Shown: positions 1 to 4,660 of the stretch, piece by piece
How positions within the stretch are numbered: the stretch's first letter is position 1
Layout: each line of letters opens with the position of its first letter
The notes under the pieces: model-generated
Database searches by the model: none
Told to the model about the DNA's origin: nothing
What the model saw: the letters and a program-made list of their open reading frames with translations, nothing else
Program-made: the position numbers and the translations under genes
Assembly (NCBI GenBank): GCA_031550405.1
Contig: JAVBOP010000100.1
Coordinates: 1-7,596 of the forward strand
Direction of reading: 5' to 3'
DNA: 7,596 bases
From: JAVBOP01 sp031550405
GTDB taxonomy: Bacteria; Bacteroidota; Ignavibacteria; Kapaibacteriales; UBA2268

Positions 1-156
1 GTAGAACCATCGTTAGTCCTTGAAATATCACGACTTAAAGAAGGAATAGATAGACTTAAAATGGATAAAAAATTGCTTGAAAAAATGAATAAAAATTCAT
101 ATTCCGCTAAAAAATCACAAATTATTAATTATCAAAAAAAACAAATGCTCGGATAA
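1..156 (+). CDS. C-terminal end of an unidentified coiled-coil-like protein (5' partial)
   Basis: Frame 1 is open from the left edge to a TAA stop at 154-156, giving the last 51 codons of a gene that begins outside the window. The peptide is rich in Lys, Leu, Ile and Glu (for example LEISRLKEGIDRLKMDKKLL), with hydrophobic residues spaced as in an amphipathic helix or coiled coil, followed by a basic tail ending KKQMLG. No signal peptide, membrane segment or catalytic motif is visible in this part. I do not recognise the family. The ATG at 61 could in principle start a 31-residue peptide, but the frame stays open upstream of it, so a truncated longer gene is more likely. It converges on the CHAT gene, with 18 bp between stops and no clear terminator between them. 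The product could be a DNA-binding or mobile-element protein, but nothing seen here decides that. Confidence 0.5.
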   Translation, partial: VEPSLVLEISRLKEGIDRLKMDKKLLEKMNKNSYSAKKSQIINYQKKQMLG

Positions 157-174
157 TGGAATTTTCGCACAAGC

Positions 175-3100
175 TCATGCGTCAATGATTATAAAAGCAG
201 CCCAATCTTCTGGATTTGGGAAGTTTTCTTTTAAAGTTTTTTGTGCTTTGTTGAAAGCATCTTGTTTCGTATCTCCTTTCATCAAATTTTGATAAAAATG
301 AATCATTATTTCAGAAGTCGCTTTTTCTTCGACATTCCACAAAGTAACCAACATTGTTTTAATACCAGCATTTTTAAATGCTCGTTGTAATCCAAATATA
401 CCTTCAGATCCTTTCAAAACTCCCTGTCCTGTTTGACAAGCCGATAAAACTAATAAGTCTATATTTCTAAAATTTAAATTCATAATATCAGCAGATAACA
501 AAATGCCATTGCTTTCTAATTTATCTTCTTGAACTAAATTTGATTGGTTTTCACAATTTTCACCAGAAAATATCAATCCAGAACATCTCATATCTAAATC
601 AATGTTATTCTTATTTTCTTCAGATTTTTCAAAAATATTATTAAGAAAAAATCCATGTGTTGAAATATGAATAATATCGTTCTTATCTGTAATTACATTT
701 TTTAATGATTTTATATTTCCGTTTTTTTTCGTGTACTTATCAGTATTAATCTTATTTTTTTCAAGAATTTTTGAAATAGAATCTATTTCAAATTTAGTAG
801 CATTTAATTTTGTCCAAATAGAAGGGAAAGAAGATATTTTTTCAATAATCCTGTCGCTTATATCTATTGAATTAGTTTGAGTTCCGGAAATATCACAATA
901 ATCTAAATCTCCATACAACACAGCTTTTTCATATTTTTTATTCTCATTTGTTAATTTATTTTTTATAATTTCACGTGTTGATGAAAGTCTGTACATTTGA
1001 TAATATTCACTTATTAAAATATCTGTAGAATCATCAATATACAAATACTCTATCGGCATTTGATGTAAAATTCCACTTGGCGAAAAATATATTTTATCAT
1101 TTTTATGTAAATATTGACAAATCGGTTGCCAAATTTGGGTATATAGTTCTTTACTTTTATAAAAATTATAAAGTGTTTTAACTGGTAAACTTTTTAAAGA
1201 TAATTCTACTGCATCAATATCAAATAATGTAATATACTTAGGTAAATTCCAATTTTTTTTTAAAATTAATGCTGCATACATTACACTGTCTTTATTCAAA
1301 TTTTTATAAAGCTCTATAAATTCTACTACAACTTCATCCTGTTTTAGACTGTTTTGTATATCTTTCCAATCAAGTGTTAAATTATTAGTAAAATCTCCAA
1401 TGTTTTTTGATTTTTTTATTAACTCTTTTTCTAAATTTTCTGTAATTTTTTCCAAAGAATCTATATTAATATGGTATTCTTTACTTTTACTGTAATTTCC
1501 CTGTAAATAAGTAATAAAAATTTTCGTATCTCTATATTTTTGATAAAGTTCTATAAGATTTGAATCTTTACTTTCTAAAACTAAGCTACTAAGCTCCGTT
1601 GAAGTATTTAGTAGCAAAGTCTTTGCAAACAGTTCAAGATTGTAGTTAATTTCAGCTAATCTCGGTTCATATTGAATTGCTGAAAAAATTAAATTCCTAA
1701 TTTCTATGATTTGAGAAAAATAGTTTTTCCATAAGTGAGTTCGTGCAGACAAAGTCATTTCTGAAAAATTTCTCAATAAATTTTTTCGAGCCAAATTAAG
1801 CCAGTCATTTAAGTATTTATAAGATTGGCTATACTGTTGATTCTTTAAATATGCTTTCGCTAAGTGAAATATTGGTATGAGAAAATCTAAATTTTCTTTG
1901 TTGTAAACATTTTCAAAAATTTTAAGTGATTCTTCAGAAAGCTCAATACTTTTTGCAGCATTGTCTAAATTATAATAATCAATAGCTAAATTATTTAATG
2001 ATATTGCATAATCAATATTTTCTCTTCCCAACAATGTCTCTCTTATTTTTAGAGCTTTTTCATTAAGCTCAAGGCTCTTTTGATTATCTCCTAATTTTGA
2101 ATAACAGGATGCTATGTTACTTAAAAATATTACATACTGTCGGTGGTTTTCTTTACCATTTTTATTTTCAATTAGTTGCAATGCTTCTTCATATAACTTT
2201 ATACTTTGGGTATAATTTTCTGAGTATAGATAAATACTTGCTAAATTTGCTAAAGAATTTGCATAACTTTGATGCTCTTTTCCTAATCTATTTTCCCTAA
2301 TTTCTAAAGTCTTTTCTAATAGTTCAATACATTTAATGTAGTTTCCAAGAGGACAGTAACATTCCATTGCTAAATTATTCAGGCTGGTAGCATAGCTTTC
2401 GTGTTCTTTTCCGTGAAGTCTTTCTTTTAAATATAAAACTTCTTCAAATAATTCAATACTTTTTGAATATTCACCTAATTTTGCTGCATCTACTGCAAAA
2501 TCATTTAAAGCAGCAGCATAATACGAACTTTCAATTCCATATTTTTCTTTTCTTAAAAATAAAACTTGTTCTGTCAATTTTCTGCTTTTCTTGTATTCAC
2601 CTAAATAAAAATATGAAGCGGCTAAATTTCCCATAGCTTTATCATACGTTAGGTCATTCTGCTCACATGATTCTAATACTTTATTAAAAAATTCAATACT
2701 TCTGTGATAATTACCTAATAATTGATAATTAACACCTAAATTACTTAATATTTTCACATATTGAGAATTTTTGATATCATTTGTTTTTTCCCTGATTTCA
2801 AGAGCTTCTTCATTAAGTTCAATACTCTTTTGGTAATTACCATTATTAAAATAATCAATAGCCAAATTAGACAAAGCTATAAAGTATTTTGAATGAGTTT
2901 TGCCATATATTTTTTCTCTTATTTTTAGCGATTCTTCGCCTAATTCAATACCTTTTGAATAATTGTTTTGCGTAGCATAATTTGCAGCTAAATTGTTTAA
3001 TAATACTGAATATAATGTATCACTATAATATTTTTTATTTTCTATTTGTTTTTCGAGCAGAGATATTGATTTCAGCTCATTTTTTAAATTTTCATAATTT

Positions 3101-3432
3101 TTTGCTAATATCAATACCGCTTCTAAAATAATATCGTTTTTTTCATTAATATTTTTAATTGAATTTTCAAGAATATAATAATTAATTTTTTCTGTTTGAT
3201 CAACATTATCATACGAAATATATAAATAAATAATTGCTTTATTCTTAATATTTTCTTCTAATAGATTGCTGTCTCGTAAGCAGTTCTCAAATATTGGTAT
3301 TGCACTGTCATATTCATTTTTTTCGACATTTTCAAAAGCAATTTTCAACTCCGCTGACACATTTGCTTTAATTTGATATTTAAAGCAAAAAGTAGCAAGT
3401 GCTATAAAAAAAATAATTAACGGAAATCTCAT
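175..3432 (-). CDS. Exported TPR-CHAT protein (caspase-like CHAT peptidase domain), 1085 aa
   Basis: Seen: a signal peptide at residues 1 to about 25 (MRF, hydrophobic core PLIIFFIALATFCF, possible cleavage near KANVSA). Degenerate helical repeats follow to about residue 137, then ten TPR units of about 42 residues (138-552) of the type LxNLAxxYxxxGxYxKSIELxEEAL. A helical linker runs to about 760 and includes the stretch with LLLNTS that is usual in TPR-CHAT proteins. The CHAT domain fills about 760-1085. His926 lies in ISTHGFF and Cys999 in LSACQTGQG, which are the two positions of the CHAT cysteine-peptidase dyad. The C-terminal block EGIFGLQRAFKNAG to WAAFIIIDA is also typical and complete. 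Known: CHAT domains belong to the caspase/separase-like clan, and some act as peptidases after a partner binds their TPRs. Inferred: an active peptidase outside the cytoplasm. No T9SS domain and no lipobox are present. The start codon at 3430-3432 has no Shine-Dalgarno. Substrate and partner are unknown. Confidence 0.93.
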   Translation of the reverse strand: MRFPLIIFFIALATFCFKYQIKANVSAELKIAFENVEKNEYDSAIPIFENCLRDSNLLEENIKNKAIIYLYISYDNVDQTEKINYYILENSIKNINEKNDIILEAVLILAKNYENLKNELKSISLLEKQIENKKYYSDTLYSVLLNNLAANYATQNNYSKGIELGEESLKIREKIYGKTHSKYFIALSNLAIDYFNNGNYQKSIELNEEALEIREKTNDIKNSQYVKILSNLGVNYQLLGNYHRSIEFFNKVLESCEQNDLTYDKAMGNLAASYFYLGEYKKSRKLTEQVLFLRKEKYGIESSYYAAALNDFAVDAAKLGEYSKSIELFEEVLYLKERLHGKEHESYATSLNNLAMECYCPLGNYIKCIELLEKTLEIRENRLGKEHQSYANSLANLASIYLYSENYTQSIKLYEEALQLIENKNGKENHRQYVIFLSNIASCYSKLGDNQKSLELNEKALKIRETLLGRENIDYAISLNNLAIDYYNLDNAAKSIELSEESLKIFENVYNKENLDFLIPIFHLAKAYLKNQQYSQSYKYLNDWLNLARKNLLRNFSEMTLSARTHLWKNYFSQIIEIRNLIFSAIQYEPRLAEINYNLELFAKTLLLNTSTELSSLVLESKDSNLIELYQKYRDTKIFITYLQGNYSKSKEYHINIDSLEKITENLEKELIKKSKNIGDFTNNLTLDWKDIQNSLKQDEVVVEFIELYKNLNKDSVMYAALILKKNWNLPKYITLFDIDAVELSLKSLPVKTLYNFYKSKELYTQIWQPICQYLHKNDKIYFSPSGILHQMPIEYLYIDDSTDILISEYYQMYRLSSTREIIKNKLTNENKKYEKAVLYGDLDYCDISGTQTNSIDISDRIIEKISSFPSIWTKLNATKFEIDSISKILEKNKINTDKYTKKNGNIKSLKNVITDKNDIIHISTHGFFLNNIFEKSEENKNNIDLDMRCSGLIFSGENCENQSNLVQEDKLESNGILLSADIMNLNFRNIDLLVLSACQTGQGVLKGSEGIFGLQRAFKNAGIKTMLVTLWNVEEKATSEIMIHFYQNLMKGDTKQDAFNKAQKTLKENFPNPEDWAAFIIIDA
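1777..3021 (-). repeat. Tandem array of ten TPR units of about 42 codons in the CHAT gene
   Basis: Residues 138-552 divide into ten consecutive units, each about 126 nt. The recurring elements are NLA, a Tyr three residues later, GxYxKSIEL, EEAL and an inter-helix KEHxxYAxSL. The 42-residue period is that of the longer TPR variant (TPR_10/TPR_12 type, also seen in kinesin light chain) rather than the standard 34. Unit 6 has one extra residue and the cysteine-bearing segment MECYCPLGNY. Units 3, 4 and 10 have drifted most and lack the IRExxxGKEH link. The array probably forms a right-handed superhelix that holds a ligand or protein partner for the CHAT domain. Confidence 0.85.
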
Positions 3433-3472
3433 ATAATTTTAATAAATTTTATTGAAAGTAGGATATTTATCT

Positions 3473-3517
3473 TAATATAATACTTCGCTATACTCGGTAT
3501 AGCAAAATATTATACTA
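3473..3517. repeat. 45-nt imperfect palindrome upstream of the CHAT gene
   Basis: The centre is a perfect inverted repeat, GCTATAC-TCG-GTATAGC (3487-3503). Outside it the arms keep pairing (TAATATAATACTTC against AAAATATTATACTA), with three mismatches in the 14 outer positions, so 18 of 21 positions pair over the 45 nt. It lies 40-85 nt before the CHAT start codon. Neither strand has a convincing T tract after it; the plus strand has five Ts shortly downstream. It could be an operator for a dimeric regulator, an RNA hairpin in the CHAT leader, or a terminator for the PPC-like transcript. The sequence does not decide between these. Confidence 0.6.
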
Positions 3518-3527
3518 TTTTTGGACG

Positions 3528-3607
3528 TGCTTCAAATAAGTTGTTTTAGATGTATAACTATCTTATAATCAATGAAGATAACTCTTAATATCAACTTATT
3601 TGAGGCA
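3528..3607. repeat. 80-nt element bounded by 16-nt inverted repeats (MITE-like or structured RNA)
   Basis: The left arm TGCTTCAAATAAGTTG (3528-3543) and right arm CAACTTATTTGAGGCA (3592-3607) are inverted copies with one mismatch in 16. Pairing continues weakly outward on both sides. Inside, TATCTT (3559-3564) pairs with AAGATA (3575-3580) around a 10-nt loop, and TTxAGA near 3545-3550 can pair with TCTxAA near 3583-3588. The whole unit could therefore fold as one long interrupted hairpin. No target-site duplication is evident at the ends and no transposase is nearby. A MITE-like remnant or a structured RNA element both fit. Confidence 0.5.
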
Positions 3608-3744
3608 TGACCCCATTTTTTATATTCAAAACATACCCATGACATTTATTATTTTTTTTACTGAAAAGTCATATTCTGCATGATTTGATAATTTTTTATT
3701 CATAATTCTTGATATACCACCCTGCCATGCGTTACATGTCTCCC

Positions 3745-3812
3745 ACCACCTCCTTGTCAAGGAAAAGAATTGAGTGATGATGTAGATTTTTCACTTCGCT
3801 CGGAATGACATT
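3745..3812. repeat. Probable dispersed intergenic repeat (CACTTCGCTCGGAATGACA type)
   Basis: Positions 3791-3809 read CACTTCGCTCGGAATGACA, preceded by AGATTTTT. Sequences of the form GTCATTCxGAxCGAAGxGAAxAATCT are, from general knowledge, common multicopy intergenic repeats in many Bacteroidota and other bacteria. Just before it, TCCTTGTCAAGGA (3751-3763) is an odd-length perfect palindrome set in a C-rich context (CCCACCACC), which resembles a second common intergenic repeat type. Only one copy of each is in this window, so the repeat call rests on recognition, not on counted copies. It lies 17-85 bp beyond the stop codon of the PPC-like gene. Confidence 0.45.
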
Positions 3813-3829
3813 GTATAAGGATAAATATA

Positions 3830-4501
3830 TTAATTTGTCAAAAGCCAATACCTATTGTAAATACTGCCAGTATTCTTTATTTTTATTGTAAAAAAATCAT
3901 TTCGTTTAGGTGTCCAATGTATTTTACAATTTCCTTCTACATCACTGGTATCTGAAGCGATATTAAAACCGTTAGTATCTTGAATTTCTAAAATTAACTG
4001 TGTGTCTCCATCTCCAAGTATTACGACTTCAGCTAATTTTCCTCCATAGAACCTTATTTTATATGAATCTGCTCTCAAAGCATTAACTGATGATACAAAT
4101 CTTTTGGGTCCCATATCTGCTCCTCGAGTTATTCTTTTCAATTCTGCTTCCAATTTGTCAATTAATGCTATTACATTCGCATCTTTATTAGCAAATTTTC
4201 TTGCATCTTTTAACAAATTCGGCGGCGTGAAATCCAATTTACTGCCTATATTTTTATCTTGGATTTCGTTTGCTGTCAATTCAGCATCTACATTTTTTAA
4301 TTCAATGGCTGGATTATCTATTAATATTTGCGCAGCCTCAATAAGGGCAGTTGCAGAATATTTTTGACAACCATATTTAGCTAACTGATTAGCCATTTTA
4401 ATTGCTGCCAATTTTTTTGAAAAAATATCTTGCTCTCCATCAGCAATTAATAAGTTTGTTGCTCCTATTAAAAAAAGTACCAACATTAGTGTTTTTTTCA
4501 T
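3830..4501 (-). CDS. Exported protein with C-terminal PPC-like beta domain, 223 aa
   Basis: Seen: a clear Sec signal peptide (MKK, core TLMLVLFLIGATNLLIA, cleavage probably after Ala20). A helical segment at about 25-65 contains LAAIKMANQLAKYG and ALIEAAQILIDNP. A polar middle runs to about 130, and a compact beta-rich domain covers about 132-223. That domain has GDGDTQLILEIQDTNG, IASDTSD, the tryptophan of IHWTPKRNDFFTIKIKN and the ending SIYNRYWLLTN, a pattern shared with pre-peptidase C-terminal (PPC)-type domains. Those usually sit at the ends of secreted proteases and carbohydrate-active proteins and aid secretion or substrate binding. Here the domain stands on a small protein with no visible catalytic part and no T9SS domain. 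Inferred: a periplasmic or secreted binding accessory. The start is well supported by GGAG 8 nt upstream. It lies between the LRR and CHAT genes on the same strand, so it could be a partner of either. Confidence 0.85.
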   Translation of the reverse strand: MKKTLMLVLFLIGATNLLIADGEQDIFSKKLAAIKMANQLAKYGCQKYSATALIEAAQILIDNPAIELKNVDAELTANEIQDKNIGSKLDFTPPNLLKDARKFANKDANVIALIDKLEAELKRITRGADMGPKRFVSSVNALRADSYKIRFYGGKLAEVVILGDGDTQLILEIQDTNGFNIASDTSDVEGNCKIHWTPKRNDFFTIKIKNTGSIYNRYWLLTN

Positions 4502-4509
4502 TGATATAT

Positions 4510-4513
4510 CTCC
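4510..4513 (-). promoter_or_regulatory. Ribosome binding site of the PPC-like gene
   Basis: On the minus strand GGAG lies 8 nt before the ATG at 4499-4501. It is the only clear Shine-Dalgarno in the window; the CHAT and LRR starts are preceded by A/T-rich sequence, as is usual in Bacteroidota. It fixes the start of the PPC-like protein directly before its signal peptide. Confidence 0.6.
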
Positions 4514-4529
4514 AATTGTTTTTTATATC

Positions 4530-4550
4530 ATTTATTAAAATTTGTTAATT
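4530..4550 (-). promoter_or_regulatory. Copy 1 of a 21-bp AT-rich leader motif
   Basis: Plus-strand reading ATTTATTAAAA, then TTTGTTAATT. The same 21 positions occur at 6540-6560 with one difference (T to A). This copy ends 28 nt before the start codon of the PPC-like gene. It could be part of a promoter, a protein-binding site or a translation enhancer. It does not match the standard Bacteroidota -33/-7 pattern. Confidence 0.35.
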
Positions 4551-4576
4551 ATCATCACAAATAAACTATCTCATAT

Positions 4577-4590
4577 GGGGGCATGCCCCC
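4577..4590. terminator. Perfect GC-rich palindrome, possible terminator hairpin after the LRR gene
   Basis: GGGGGCATGCCCCC is a perfect 14-bp palindrome and the only run of this GC content in an AT-rich gap. In RNA it gives a 5-bp G:C stem with a CAUG loop. It lies about 70 nt after the LRR stop codon and about 75 nt before the PPC-like start. No T tract follows it on the minus strand (ATATGAGATAG), so it is not a textbook intrinsic terminator. It could equally stabilise the 3' end after processing or bind a protein. Confidence 0.35.
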
Positions 4591-4612
4591 TTGTCATATA
4601 CAATACCGTTAT

Positions 4613-4640
4613 TTAACAATAGGTTGCAACCCATTATTAA
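4613..4640. repeat. 28-bp imperfect palindrome just after the LRR gene
   Basis: The core GGTTGCAACC (4622-4631) is a perfect palindrome, and the flanks extend it to 28 bp with 12 of 14 positions paired: TTAA-C-AAT-A-core-C-ATT-A-TTAA. It begins 20 nt beyond the LRR stop codon, reading on the minus strand. Without a following T tract it may be a 3'-end hairpin or a binding site for a dimeric regulator of the downstream gene. Confidence 0.5.
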
Positions 4641-4660
4641 GTTTTTTCCTATCTTTTCAC

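Larger units (their letters stand above)
3433..3829. other. 397-bp gene-free region with several inverted repeats
   Basis: This gap separates the start of the CHAT gene from the end of the PPC-like gene. It holds a 45-nt imperfect hairpin (3473-3517), an 80-nt element with 16-nt inverted ends (3528-3607), an AT-rich stretch without clear signals (about 3616-3720), and a stretch resembling a dispersed repeat (about 3745-3812). No open frame here has a start, length or composition that supports a gene. The CHAT promoter is expected in the first 100 bp. On the minus strand a TACTTTC sequence about 30 nt before the ATG faintly resembles the Bacteroidota -7 element, but I see no matching -33 element. 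Confidence 0.6.

Noticed and set aside
2097..2300. Plus-strand open frame of 67 codons inside the CHAT gene
   Set aside because: It lies antisense to the TPR array, its product is a by-product of the repeat codons, and it has no ribosome binding site or recognisable domain.
175..3432. CHAT protein as part of a type III-E CRISPR or gasdermin defence system
   Set aside because: No Cas effector, CRISPR array or gasdermin-like gene is in the window, and the signal peptide points to export rather than a cytoplasmic role.
3355..3432. Lipoprotein signal in the CHAT protein
   Set aside because: The only Cys near the hydrophobic core is in ATFC, which lacks the small residue required before the lipobox Cys.
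3433..3829. tRNA or other standard RNA gene in the long gap
   Set aside because: No cloverleaf, GTTCxAxxC-type T-loop or other known RNA signature was found; the visible pairing is limited to the listed palindromes.
4104..4367. Plus-strand open frame of 87 codons inside the PPC-like gene
   Set aside because: It is wholly antisense to a gene with a clear signal peptide, domain and ribosome binding site; composition fits a shadow frame.
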